Assembly: GCF_023101665.1 (NCBI RefSeq)
Contig: NZ_CP082162.1
Location: 372,001 to 436,000, forward strand
Reading direction: 5' to 3'
DNA from: Bradyrhizobium sp. 195
Lineage (GTDB): Bacteria > Pseudomonadota > Alphaproteobacteria > Rhizobiales > Xanthobacteraceae
Length of the DNA: 64,000 bases
Each line of letters begins with the position of its first letter. Position 1 is the first letter of the stretch. The notes beneath the pieces are model-generated. The model was not told where the DNA came from. It did not search any database and saw nothing but the letters and a program-made list of their open reading frames with translations. Below, one piece after another: positions 1 to 8,931 of this stretch. The position numbers and the translations under genes are program-made.

Positions 1-49
1 GCGGACCCGCGCGGCGGACACCGGCAACTCGTCCAAGCAGGAGGCGACC

Positions 50-373
50 ATGCGGCCGACGACCGCGATCCACGACAACGTATTCGATTTCGACTACCTG
101 CTTCACCCGGGCACCAAATTCGAACGCCCGCGGGATGTAGTCTCCCATCCGGGCCTCAGCCTCGGCGAGAAGCGCTCCATACTGGCCTCATGGGCCTCGG
201 ACGCATCGGCGATCGCATCCTGTCCTTCGCTGCGGGCTCCCGAAGGGCTGAAGTGTCCAGTCACCATCGACGAGATCCTCGAGGCGCTGTGCGAACTCGA
301 TGGCGGCCCGCGCGATCCGCCGCGCGGCAAACCGATGCGCCTTCGGTCGGCCGAGCGTTGTGCGGCGGCATGA
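50..373 (+). CDS. small conserved hypothetical protein
   Basis: A 107-residue protein with no recognisable enzymatic motif. The N-terminal half (FDFDYLLHPGTKF, then a VVSHPGLSLGEKRSILASWA stretch at about residues 31-50) resembles a small family I recall from Bradyrhizobium, in which a 'FDLDYLLHP' motif precedes an 'EKRAILASWASDA' helix. Function unknown. The start is supported by a strong AGGAGG ribosome-binding site just upstream. Its stop overlaps an in-frame ATG (370) of the next reading frame, so it may be translationally coupled to the zinc-ribbon gene that follows. Confidence 0.75.
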   Translation: MRPTTAIHDNVFDFDYLLHPGTKFERPRDVVSHPGLSLGEKRSILASWASDASAIASCPSLRAPEGLKCPVTIDEILEALCELDGGPRDPPRGKPMRLRSAERCAAA

Positions 374-510
374 AGGGGGGCGGCATGGAGAAGCCGCAAC
401 GGCATCCGGAAATGGCGAGCCTTCCGAACAAATCTGCGCCAGGACCGGCCCAGGGTAGCGCTTATAGGCGGATCGCGAGCGGCAGTAGGCTGCCGCGGCA
501 GGGAAATCCA

Positions 511-690
511 ATGGCAGTGATCCATCCGATCCGGAAGGCATGTCCGGCGTGCGGGCGGACTATGAAGCTTGGGCCTGATGACCCCGGCACGGGCGGCGAG
601 CGCTATGTCTGTCCATACTGCGACGGAGACCCCTTGCACGATCCAGCCGCCCGGAAGTGGATCGACAGTCCGCTGAAACCGCCAAGCTAA
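511..690 (+). CDS. small zinc-ribbon protein
   Basis: A 59-residue protein with two cysteine pairs (CPAC at residues 11-14, CPYC at 34-37), the arrangement of a single zinc ribbon. Such tiny proteins usually bind nucleic acid or protein partners; the partner is unknown. The start at 511 is chosen for its AGGGA ribosome-binding site about six bases upstream and because the conserved part begins there. The frame is open further upstream, and an ATG at 370 overlapping the previous stop would give 106 residues. One of five small zinc-ribbon proteins in the window. Confidence 0.65.
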   Translation: MAVIHPIRKACPACGRTMKLGPDDPGTGGERYVCPYCDGDPLHDPAARKWIDSPLKPPS

Positions 691-1325
691 TCTTGCGTCT
701 CGTAGTTGGTGGAGGTGTCGAACCCCGTCATGCCGATCGTCGAACTGACAGTGAGCGCGCGGATCACACCGTCCGACTCCGACGCCCTCAAGCAGAAGCT
801 GCTGACCGGCCCGCCATGCTGGTCGGCTCCGGATCAGGCGACGTCTGGCTGCACAGGCTTCCGGTTAGACCAAGCCGCCTCATGCGGCGCCGTCATCGTG
901 ACGAGGCGGCTTCGGCAGCTTGCTGGCGTCGAACTTTGGCACCGCGCGTTCCGTCCTGACTTCGGCGGTCGGCTCCGGGCGACAAAGGATGAGCGTCGCC
1001 TCGAGCGTTACACCGGGCGCAGCGTGGGTGGTGCCGGTGCCTCGCCGCGCGGCGTCTTGATCCAGGCCGAGGAGGTGCCCCTACGGGCGGGGAGGGGGCG
1101 CGACATAAGGAAGCGGCCGCCAGGGAGGGGAAGCGTGCGCATCGGCGGCAGTTAATCGACAGATGGACGCGGTGGACTCGCCACGCTGCGAACGATCCTT
1201 CTGCCATGCAGTCATCTGAACGAATGATGCATGGAGAACACGCGTCTAATGGACGCATTGGAAACACCAACATGGAGGTCTTTGCTTTGAGCAGTTTAAC
1301 CCGCCAACCCATATGGGAGGAAACC
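691..1325. other. intergenic stretch without a supported gene
   Basis: Long GC-rich open frames exist on both strands (for example 706-1155 plus and 893-1561 minus), but their translations are rich in arginine and proline, lack recognisable motifs and overlap each other. I see no terminator or RNA gene. The last 60 bases hold the leader of the next gene, including its GGGAGGAAACC ribosome-binding site. Confidence 0.4.
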
Positions 1326-1859
1326 ATGAGGTATCGTCTCAATTCATCGTGGATGTGCGGTTGTGTTGTGCTTGCTTTGGTGGTCCCCGCGGCGGCTGTT
1401 CCGTCCGTCGCGGAAGAAGCGGGCCAATGGTTCGGTCGAGCCGTCCTGGTCACCCTGTCGAACAAAAGGGTGAAGCTCGAAGACCGGGCTGACCATACGG
1501 TGTCGGTCACCGAGTACGACGGCGCCGTTTTCAACGCCGACGGCAAGCCCTTCCTCGACAAGGCTCGCTATCAGGTGGTTGATCTAACGGATGCTGGCAC
1601 ATCCAGCGGCGGCCACAAGACCTTCACCGAGGCTGACGGCTCCAAGGTCTTTGCCAAGTACGTCCTGAAAGACGCGAAGCCGAAAGAGTTCCGCGGCACT
1701 TTCGAGTTCACTGGCGGCACGGGGAAATATGCAGGGATCACCGGCCGCGGTGAGTATCACGTCGTGCTGGTCAGCGACACGGCGTTGTGGGATGAACTCC
1801 GCGGCGAGTACAAGATTCCGGGTACCGTTGGAAGCGCGCGACCGGAGTCGACCAAATAA
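1326..1859 (+). CDS. secreted beta-barrel-like hypothetical protein
   Basis: A 177-residue protein. Residues 1-30 form a signal peptide (positive MRYR, hydrophobic VVLALVVPAAAVPSVA), so the product is probably periplasmic. The C-terminal half contains FEFTGGTGKYAGITGRGEY, a glycine-rich strand-turn motif seen in small lipocalin-like or allene-oxide-cyclase-barrel-like proteins of rhizobia. No catalytic residues can be assigned. The start at 1326 has a GGGAGGAAACC ribosome-binding site; the frame extends to 1206, but that region does not look like protein. It stands alone, before a run of broken genes. Confidence 0.7.
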   Translation: MRYRLNSSWMCGCVVLALVVPAAAVPSVAEEAGQWFGRAVLVTLSNKRVKLEDRADHTVSVTEYDGAVFNADGKPFLDKARYQVVDLTDAGTSSGGHKTFTEADGSKVFAKYVLKDAKPKEFRGTFEFTGGTGKYAGITGRGEYHVVLVSDTALWDELRGEYKIPGTVGSARPESTK

Positions 1860-2007
1860 GCATCGGGAATCCGAGCTATGGGGAGCGCCGTTCGCGCCCC
1901 ACGGCGGCCTGAGAGAAGTCTGAGCACGAAGCGCTACACCGGCCGCAGAACGGCTCTTCTAAAAGCGAAATGGCCGCTGATTTCTCGGCGGCCCACCGGC
2001 TCGAAGT

Positions 2008-2666
2008 ATGCGTTGCCGTACTGAAATCGCCAGCCTCGGTGACTGTCATTTTCGGCCGGAACGGCGGTCCAAGCGGATCCGGCGGGCAATGGCGATCTCG
2101 TTCTCGCCCAGGTCGGCGGCCATCGCGCAAGACGTCAAGGTTCGGCTGGTCGTCCCGCAGATGCTGGAATGGCTGGCGCGTCTCGATCCGCAAGCCGCCG
2201 GCGCGCCAAAGGAGTGTTCCCGTTCGTGCTGGCGGCTGGAGGCCGCCGCATGTTCAATGCCAACCAGATCTTTCGCCATCCCGCGTGGCGTCGCGAGGAC
2301 CCGGACGGCGTCCTGTTGATCAATTCGAGCGATCTGAGCGAGTTGGGCGCGAAGGATGGCGACTGGATCGCCGTCGAGTCGTCGGTCAGACGGCTCGTTG
2401 TCCGTTCCAAAATCGATGACGCCATGCGCAAGGGCCGGCTGGCGCTGCCGCACGGTTACGGCCAGGCTTATCCCTCACCGGACGGTGAACGCCTGATCAA
2501 CGGACCGCGTATCAATCTGCTCACCGAGAGCGGCAACCGCGATCCCATTGCGGGCACGCCCTACCACAAGAACGTCGCGATTCGTCTCGCCCTGGTATCC
2601 GCGCAGGAAGCTGCCGCCTATCAGTCGCAATCCGAGCGAATTCACAAGAGATCTGTGGGCCAATAG
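2008..2666 (+). pseudogene. C-terminal relic of a molybdopterin oxidoreductase
   Basis: Only the C-terminal, molybdopterin-dinucleotide-binding part of a formate-dehydrogenase-type oxidoreductase survives. One frame gives KVRLVVPQMLEWLARLDP (about 2126-2185). A second frame, one base out of phase, continues with FPFVLAAGGRRMFNANQIFR and LINSSDLSELGAKDGDWIAV, ending in LPHGYGQAYPSPDGERLING. The shift lies near 2205-2215. The catalytic N-terminal 500 or so residues and Fe-S motifs are absent upstream, so the gene is both truncated and frameshifted. The 5' boundary is uncertain. It heads the catabolic cluster and ends 17 bases before the next gene. Confidence 0.75.
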
Positions 2667-2683
2667 CTCGAAGGGAACGTCAG

Positions 2684-3389
2684 ATGACCGAGAAACTGAT
2701 CGCGATCGTGACCGGGGTGGGGCCGGGCCCCGGAGCTGCCATCGTCAAGCGCTTCTCTGCTGGCGGTTTCCGTACCATCGCGCTTGCTCGCTCTACGGAG
2801 CTCATCAATCGCCTTGCGCAAGAGCTTCCCGACGTGCACGCGGTGACCCTGTGACGTCTCGGACGAGAGCCAGGTGCGAAACGTAATCAGCGACGTAAAG
2901 CGTCGGTTCGGCCCGGCTGACGTTCTCATCCACAATGCGGTCGGAGGGGGCTGGGGGAATTTTCGCGAGATCGATCCGAAGATGCTGAAGGGCAACTTCG
3001 AAGTCAACGTGATGGGCCTTTTGTACCTGGCCCGCGAAGTGGCGCCTGACATGATCGATCGAGGTAAGGGCGCAATCCTGGTCACCGGAAATACGTCTTC
3101 GATCCGAGGCAAAGCCAATTTCGCAGGCTTCGCTCCGACAAAGGCGGCGCAGCGTATCTTGGCCGAGTCGATCGCACGTGACGTCGGACCTCTCGGCGTG
3201 CACGTCTCCTATGTTCTCATCGACGCCGTTATCGATACGCCCCGGATGCGCGCGCGGATGAGTGACAAACCGGATCAATTCTTCATCAAGCCGGCGGCGA
3301 TCGCCGACGAACTATTGCATCTCTACGGTCAGGACCGCTCGGCCTGGTCGTTTCTCACGGAACTGCGGCCATTCAACGAAAATTGGTGA
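2684..3389 (+). pseudogene. short-chain dehydrogenase/reductase, frameshifted
   Basis: Encodes a Rossmann-fold SDR with the glycine motif TGVGPGPG near the N-terminus, then NAVGGGWGNF and TGNTSSIRGKANFAG. An extra C in the run at 2846-2849 puts a TGA at 2852. Removing one base restores VTCDVSDESQ and a normal protein of about 234 residues. The active-site region reads GFAPTK, so the usual tyrosine four residues before the lysine is phenylalanine; this also occurs in the divergent SDR at 8932. The ATG at 2684 has an AGGGAACG leader. Probably a dead or recently disrupted gene of the catabolic cluster. Confidence 0.8.
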
Positions 3390-3459
3390 TGCTCGAACAC
3401 GGACACGGCGCGCTGGGTCACTTTGGAGAGCTCTCCGCGGGACTTGAAAGGTCAGAAAC

Positions 3460-4279
3460 ATGACTGATGGATCCATCTCGGTTGATACGGGGACGGACGA
3501 ACTGCTGTGCGCGATCCGGGATCGCGTCGCGGTGATTTCCTTGAACCGACCCGAAGCCCGAAATTCGTTGTCCGATCATCTTACGCCGGCGTTGCGCCGG
3601 ATGATCAAACAGAATGGAGATGATCCTGAGGTCGGAGCCCTCCTGATTACCGGTGCAGGCATTGCGTTCTGTTCGGGCGGCGACGTCAAGGGGATGGGCG
3701 GCAACTCTGCCGCGCCGGCCATGTCAGTCAGCGACAAGGTTGCGCGATTGCGGGAACGTCAGCGAACCCTGACCGGCGTACTTGTTTCGGTGCGGAAGCC
3801 ACCATCGCGGCCTTGCCGGGGCCGGCGGCTGGCGCCGGGCTTGCGATCGCGCTCGCCTGCGACCTTCGTATCGCAGCCGAATCCGCCATCATGACGACTG
3901 GCTACGCCAGATTGCGCTCACCGGCGATTACGGTATCTCGTGGCTGTTGACCCGGCTGGCCGGGACGGCGCGTGCCCGCGAGTTGATGTTCTTGTCCGAA
4001 CGTATCGATGCACGCCGCTGCGAAGCGCTGGGGCTGGTCAATCGCGTGGTGTCCGATTCTGAGCTGCAACACGAAGCGTTTGCAGTGGCCAGGACGTTGG
4101 CGAACGGTCCGGCGAGCGCGTTTGCCTCCATGAAGGATAATCTCGACCTTGCGCTGTCGGCTGACTTCCTGACGTCATTGGATCAGGAGGCCGAGAGGAT
4201 GGTCGTTGCCGCGGGCACTGCGCAGCACGCCGAGGCCGTCCGGGCATTTATTGAGAAACGTCCTCCCGGTAACAGGTGA
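3460..4279 (+). pseudogene. enoyl-CoA hydratase/isomerase family, two frameshifts
   Basis: A crotonase-fold protein read in three successive frames. Frame one gives AVISLNRPEARNSLSDHLTP and the oxyanion-hole segment FCSGGDVKGMGG. From about 3800 a second frame gives TIAALPGPAAGAGLAIALAC-type sequence, and from about 3911 a third gives IALTGDYGISWLLTRLAG to the stop. Each change equals loss of one base. With both corrected the protein would be about 273 residues, normal for enoyl-CoA hydratases that act in beta-oxidation or aromatic-acid degradation. Follows the broken SDR by 71 bases in the same direction. Confidence 0.85.
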
Positions 4280-4352
4280 AACCCGCTGGGTTCATTGCCT
4301 TGAGGTGCGGTTGGGCCTGCGCTCGCAACCGCACCAGAAGAATGTGTGTAGC

Positions 4353-4784
4353 TCATTCGGGTTCGGCGATACGAATGGAACGTGTTCCGATCGGAGCGCC
4401 GGTCGCACGGTCGATGGTAAGGGGATCGATCTCCGTTCCGCCCTCGGCGTCGTAGAACCGGATCATCTTGCCTCCGCCACGATGCTTGCGTCCCCACGCG
4501 CCAATCGCGAAGAGCACCGGCAAGAAGTCGCGCCCGGCTTCCGTCAGCACATATTCGTCCCGTGGCGGACGGTCTGAATAGCGACGTTTCTCCAGCAACC
4601 CTTCCTCGACTAGGGCTGAAAGCCGCCCTGTCAGCATCGTGGGCGCGATACCGAGACTCTTACGAAAGTCATCGAAGCGGGTCAGGCCCCCATGGGCGTC
4701 GCGCATGATCAACATGCTCCACGCGTCCCCGACAATGGCCAGGCTCCGGGAGATCATACAGGGTTGGGTCGAAAGTTTTTCCAT
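4353..4784 (-). CDS. HxlR-family transcriptional regulator
   Basis: A 143-residue winged-helix regulator. The N-terminal cysteine (CMISRSLAIVGDAWSMLIMR, residues 9-28) and the following FDDFRKSLGIAPTMLTGRL, LVEEGLLEKRRYSDRPPRDE and YVLTEAGRDFLPVL segments are typical of HxlR proteins, which act as dimers that often sense electrophiles or redox state. It is divergent from the alpha/beta hydrolase at 4872. The shared 87-base promoter region has an inverted repeat (4796-4818) that is a good candidate operator. It probably controls the hydrolase-dehydrogenase-OYE genes and itself. Confidence 0.9.
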   Translation of the reverse strand: MEKLSTQPCMISRSLAIVGDAWSMLIMRDAHGGLTRFDDFRKSLGIAPTMLTGRLSALVEEGLLEKRRYSDRPPRDEYVLTEAGRDFLPVLFAIGAWGRKHRGGGKMIRFYDAEGGTEIDPLTIDRATGAPIGTRSIRIAEPE

Positions 4785-4795
4785 GTCGGTCTCGT

Positions 4796-4818
4796 TTTAG
4801 TAGTGACTTCATACTAAA
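4796..4818. promoter_or_regulatory. candidate HxlR operator
   Basis: A perfect inverted repeat, TTTAGTA, nine bases, TACTAAA, lies immediately upstream of the hxlR-type gene start and within the divergent promoter region of the hydrolase gene. A further TAGTA-like half occurs a few bases downstream (4822-4826). HxlR dimers usually bind such short inverted repeats next to their own gene. Binding is inferred from position and symmetry only. Confidence 0.5.
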
Positions 4819-4871
4819 TTGATAGTAACGGGTTGTTCGTCGATGTTCCAGAGCAAATTGAGAAGGCCGGT

Positions 4872-5807
4872 ATGAGCAAGACAGAACAGGGAATTGCGCT
4901 GATTCCGGGTGCTTCCGGTGCCAGCCGAACGATGGAGCAAGTGATGCCAAACTATGTCAGCCACGCCGGATCGGTTGTGCGCTATGTCGATGCGCCGAAT
5001 CTCTCGATCAGTGCTGCAGGAAAAACCTTCGCCTATCGCGACATCGGTCCACGCAGTGGCGCGCCATTGATCCTTCTCAACCATTGGGGCGCGGTTCTCG
5101 ACAATTTCGATCCACCGATTGTCGATGGGCTCGCCACCAGGCATCGCGTCATCGCGATCGACTACCAAGGGATCGGCGCTTCAAGCGGGAAGGCGCCTGT
5201 TACCGTTGGCGAAATGGCACAAGATACGATTGCTCTGATCGCCGCGCTGGGCTTTGAAAAAGTCGATCTGCTCGGCTTTTCCCTCGGCGGCTTCGTGGGG
5301 CAGGATATCGCGCTGAAGGCGCCTGATCTCGTGCGAAAGCTCATTCTGACCGGCACGGGCCCGGCAGGCGGCAAAGGCATTGAGAAGGTTGGTCCGGTGT
5401 CCTGGCCGCTGATGATCAAAGGCTTGCTGACACTGCGAGACCCGAAATTCTACCTGTTCTTCACCTCGACGGCCAATGGCCGCCGGGCCGCAAGGGCCTT
5501 TCTGGAACGGCTGAAGGAGCGCAAGGTTGATCGGGACAAAGGAGCCACACCAGCGGCCCTGTTGCGGCAACTCAAGGCGATCAAGAATTGGGGCCAGCAG
5601 GCGCCTCAGGATCTCGGCAGTATTCGCATCCCGGTCCTGATCGCGAATGGCGATAACGATATCATGGTTCCGACCGCGAACAGCACCGACATGGCACGGC
5701 GTATCCCAGGCGCGCAATTGGTCATCTATGAAGATGCCGGGCATGGCGGGATTTTCCAGTACCACGCCGATTTCGTGCCGAAGGCGCTGTCCTTCCTCGA
5801 CCCTTGA
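4872..5807 (+). CDS. alpha/beta-fold hydrolase
   Basis: A 311-residue alpha/beta hydrolase. The oxyanion-side motif LNHWGAVLDNFDP, the nucleophile elbow GFSLGGFVG with serine, a late aspartate region (ANGDNDIMVP) and the histidine in DAGHGG form the expected catalytic triad. Substrate unknown; relatives act on esters, lactones or ring-cleavage products. ATG at 4872 has AGAAGG upstream. ATGs at 4932 and 4944 are alternatives, and the conserved region starts at MPNYVSHAG (4944), so the first 24 residues may not be native. First gene of an apparently HxlR-controlled set, 33 bases before the dehydrogenase. Confidence 0.88.
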   Translation: MSKTEQGIALIPGASGASRTMEQVMPNYVSHAGSVVRYVDAPNLSISAAGKTFAYRDIGPRSGAPLILLNHWGAVLDNFDPPIVDGLATRHRVIAIDYQGIGASSGKAPVTVGEMAQDTIALIAALGFEKVDLLGFSLGGFVGQDIALKAPDLVRKLILTGTGPAGGKGIEKVGPVSWPLMIKGLLTLRDPKFYLFFTSTANGRRAARAFLERLKERKVDRDKGATPAALLRQLKAIKNWGQQAPQDLGSIRIPVLIANGDNDIMVPTANSTDMARRIPGAQLVIYEDAGHGGIFQYHADFVPKALSFLDP

Positions 5808-5840
5808 CGCTGCGATCAAATTTTAAATGGAGATGACATC

Positions 5841-6845
5841 ATGAAGGCATTCGTCGTCGACAAATACGAGAAGAAAGGCGCTGTTCGCCCGGCAACCATG
5901 CCGGAGCCGGAGGTGCGGGACGACGATGTCCTGGTTCGGATTCACGCAACAGCCGTGAACGTTCTCGACTCCAAGATTAGGGGTGGGGAATTCAAGCTCA
6001 TCCTGCCGTATCGTCCGCCTTTCATTCTGGGCCACGACGTTGCCGGGACGGTCGTCAGTGTTGGCCGCAATGTCAGGCGGTTCAAGGCGGGCGACGAGGT
6101 CTACGCACGGCCGCGCGATCATCGCATCGGAACATTCGCCGAATTCATTGCGATGAACGAAGCCGACGTGGCGCCGAAGCCTGCGAACATCAGCATGGAG
6201 GAGGCCGCGTCCATTCCGCTGGTGGGGCTGACCGCCTGGCAGGCGCTGGTCGAGGTGGGCAAGCTGAAGCCTGGCCAGAAAGTTTTCATCCAGGCCGGCT
6301 CCGGCGGGGTGGGGAGTTTCGCCATCCAGTTCGCCAAGCATCTCGGTGCGGTCGTGGCGACGACGACGAGCGCGAAAAATGCCGACTTGGTCAAGAGCCT
6401 CGGCGCGGACTTGGTCATCGACTACAAGACCCAGGATTTCGAGAAGGTTTTGTCGGGCTACGATCTGGTCCTGCACAGCCAGGATGCCAAGACGCTTGAT
6501 AAATCTCTGCGGGTGCTCAAGCCGGGCGGCCTGCTCATCTCGATCTCCGGGCCGCCCGACCCCGAATTCACCAAGCAGCAGGGCATGAACTTCTTCCTGA
6601 AACTGGTGATGCGTTTGCTGAGCCATGGTGTGCGGAAGAAAGCCAGAAAACTTGGTGTGCGCTTCTCATTCCTGTTCATGCGAGCGCAAGGACAGCAGCT
6701 ACGCGAAATCACGTCCCTGATCGAATCCGGCGTGATCCGTCCGGTCGTGGACAAGGTTTTCCCGTTCGAAAAGACCGCCGATGCGCTCGCCTATGTCGAG
6801 ACCGGGCGCGCAAAGGGCAAGGTCGTGATCAGGGGAGCAGCCTAG
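5841..6845 (+). CDS. NADP-dependent zinc-type alcohol/quinone dehydrogenase
   Basis: A 334-residue medium-chain dehydrogenase/reductase of the quinone-oxidoreductase type. It has the N-terminal GroES-like half (HDVAGTVVSVGRNVRRFKAGD) and the nucleotide-binding signature GQKVFIQAGSGGVGSFAIQ at about residues 148-166, followed by a Rossmann domain. The zinc-binding cysteines of classical alcohol dehydrogenases are absent, so it is probably a zinc-independent NAD(P)H quinone or enone reductase. It ends KGKVVIRG as family members do. Intact, between the hydrolase and an SDR, and probably co-transcribed from the HxlR-controlled promoter. Confidence 0.9.
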   Translation: MKAFVVDKYEKKGAVRPATMPEPEVRDDDVLVRIHATAVNVLDSKIRGGEFKLILPYRPPFILGHDVAGTVVSVGRNVRRFKAGDEVYARPRDHRIGTFAEFIAMNEADVAPKPANISMEEAASIPLVGLTAWQALVEVGKLKPGQKVFIQAGSGGVGSFAIQFAKHLGAVVATTTSAKNADLVKSLGADLVIDYKTQDFEKVLSGYDLVLHSQDAKTLDKSLRVLKPGGLLISISGPPDPEFTKQQGMNFFLKLVMRLLSHGVRKKARKLGVRFSFLFMRAQGQQLREITSLIESGVIRPVVDKVFPFEKTADALAYVETGRAKGKVVIRGAA

Positions 6846-6923
6846 CATCCCTAGCATCCACGGCGGGCACCAATCGAAAATTGCGATCCTGCCTAATTGA
6901 GTACCTCGAGAAAGAACAAGATC

Positions 6924-7712
6924 ATGGCTAGAAATCCCGCCGTCCTTATTACCGGAGCATCCTCTGGCATCGGAGCCACCTATGCAGACCGTTTCGCCCG
7001 CCGCGGACATGATCTCGTGCTGGTGGCCCGCGACAAGGAGCGAATGGAGGCTCTTGCTGCGGGGCTTCGCGACGAGACGGGTATTGCTATCGACATCCTG
7101 CAGGCCGATCTGACCAACCCCGGCGACCTTGCGGCCGTCGAAAAGCGGCTGCGTGACGATCGCCGCATTGGTGTCCTCGTCAACAATGCAGGGGCCGCCC
7201 TGGGCGGGTCCTTCGTGGCGCAAGCGGTCGAGGATGTCGGTCGTCTTGTCGCTCTGAACACGACCGCCGTCGTTCGTCTCGCGAGTGCCGTCGCGCCGCG
7301 GTTTGCAGAGGCCGGTGAAGGCGCGATCGTCAATATTTCATCGGTGGTCGGGCTCGCGCCGGAGTTCGGCATGTCGGTGTATGGGGCGACCAAGGCTTTC
7401 GTGACTTTCCTGTCCCAGGGGCTCAGTCTCGAGCTCGGCCCCAAAGGCGTCTATGTCCAGGCAGTGCTTCCCGCCGCGACACGCACCGAGATTTGGAAGC
7501 GCGCCGGCGTCGACGTCAACACGCTTCCCGTGGTGATGGACGTGGCAGAGCTGGTGGACGCTGCACTGGTCGGCTTCGATCGCCGCGAGCCGATCACCAT
7601 TCCGCCGCTGCACGACGCTGGGCAGTGGGACACCTATCAAATTGCCCGGCAAGCGATGCTCCCCGGCCTTCGGCAGGAACGCGCGGCTGCCCGCTATCAG
7701 CCGTCGGTGTGA
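6924..7712 (+). CDS. short-chain dehydrogenase/reductase (classical)
   Basis: A 262-residue SDR with all classical motifs: TGASSGIG cofactor loop at about residues 9-16, NNAG at about 85, serine in NISSVVG, and YGATK supplying the catalytic tyrosine and lysine. Likely NAD(P)-dependent oxidation or reduction of a secondary alcohol or ketone. ATG at 6924 gives the normal N-terminus; a TTG at 6897 would add nine residues. Unlike the SDR genes at 2684 and 8932 it keeps the full active site and is intact. It lies between the alcohol/quinone dehydrogenase and the OYE gene. Confidence 0.92.
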   Translation: MARNPAVLITGASSGIGATYADRFARRGHDLVLVARDKERMEALAAGLRDETGIAIDILQADLTNPGDLAAVEKRLRDDRRIGVLVNNAGAALGGSFVAQAVEDVGRLVALNTTAVVRLASAVAPRFAEAGEGAIVNISSVVGLAPEFGMSVYGATKAFVTFLSQGLSLELGPKGVYVQAVLPAATRTEIWKRAGVDVNTLPVVMDVAELVDAALVGFDRREPITIPPLHDAGQWDTYQIARQAMLPGLRQERAAARYQPSV

Positions 7713-7750
7713 TTAGTTTCGATGCGGCAAACTCTTGGTGAAAGTGACAA

Positions 7751-8838
7751 ATGACCAACACACTCTTTGAACCCTACGTACTCGGTGCTCTCACGCTGTC
7801 CAACCGGATCGTCATGGCTCCGTTGACGCGGAACAGAGCGGGCGGCGAGTTTGTGCCAGGCGATCTGGCTGCGGAATACTACGCACAACGTGCCTCGGCA
7901 GGCCTGATCATCTCGGAGGCGACCCAGATCTCGCAGCAGGGGCAGGGCTATCAGGATACGCCGGGCATCTACAACCAGGCGCAGATTGACGGTTGGAGAA
8001 AAGTGACGGATGCCGTTCACGCCAAGGGCGGTCATATCTTCTGCAGCTCTGGCAGGTTGGCAGGGTATCGCATGTCGACCTGCAGCCGAATGGGCAGGCC
8101 CCAGTAGCGCCGTCGGCTGTGAGGGCCGAAACCAAGACATTCGTGAACAATGCTTTCGTCGACGTGTCGGTCCCTCGAGCGCTCGAACTGAACGAGATCG
8201 CGGGCATTGTCGATGATTTTCGTCGCGGCGCCGCCAATGCGATTGCCGCCGGCTTCGATGGTCTGGAGGTTCACGGCGCGAACGGCTACCTGCTCGATCA
8301 GTTCGCCAAGGACGGAGCCAACACCCGCACCGATGCCTATGGCGGGTCGATCGAAAACCGCGCCCGGCTGACGCTCGAGGTGACCGCTTCGGTCCCAGGG
8401 GAAGTTGGAGCCAATCGATCCGGGGTTCGGATTTCTCCGGTGTCGCCGGCAAACGGGGTGTCCGCAACCGATCCGCAGGCACAGTTCAACTATATCGTCG
8501 AGAAGCTCGACGAGCTCGGTATTGCCTATCTCCACGTCGTCGAAGGCGCGACGGGCGGGCCGCGCGATGTTGCATCGTTCGACTTCGGGGCGCTTCGGCG
8601 CAAGTTCGGGAACACCTACCTCGCCAACAACGGTTACGATCTGGACCTCGCGACAGCGAGACTAAAGCAGGGCCAGGCAGATTTGTTTGCGTTCGGAAGG
8701 CCGTTTATCGCCAATCCGGATCTTGTCGAGCGCCTGAAGATCGGTGCGCCGCTGGCCAGCTTCAGTCCGGCGACTCTCTACGGGGGTGGCTCGGCGGGCT
8801 ACACCGACTACCCCGCTATGGCTGGGGCAGCCCGCTGA
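7751..8838 (+). pseudogene. Old Yellow Enzyme-type alkene reductase, one frameshift
   Basis: FMN-dependent NADH:flavin oxidoreductase of the NemA/OYE family. The N-terminal frame gives [20 protein letters not shown] and TRNRAGG. The downstream frame gives WQVGRVSH, the substrate-binding GFDGLEVHGANGYLLDQF and the FMN-phosphate region FAFGRPFIANPDLV. Loss of one base near 8040 (before CTGCAGCTCTGG) separates them; with it restored the protein is about 362 residues, full length. OYE enzymes reduce activated C=C bonds or nitro groups and fit the HxlR, hydrolase and SDR context. Either recently inactivated or a base-calling error. Confidence 0.88.
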
Positions 8839-8931
8839 CGATCATGGGGTCGCGCAGGCGCGGCCCCATTTTTCGCGTGTACGATCGCAGAGTAGATCCT
8901 GACGGCCATAAAACGCATCGGAGGAAGCAAC

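Noticed and set aside
893..1561. 222-residue minus-strand open frame
   Set aside because: Arginine/proline-rich, no motif, and antisense to the better-supported secreted protein gene at 1326.
5823..6626. 267-residue minus-strand frame opposite the MDR dehydrogenase
   Set aside because: A shadow of the dehydrogenase gene in high-GC DNA; no motifs and no ribosome-binding site.
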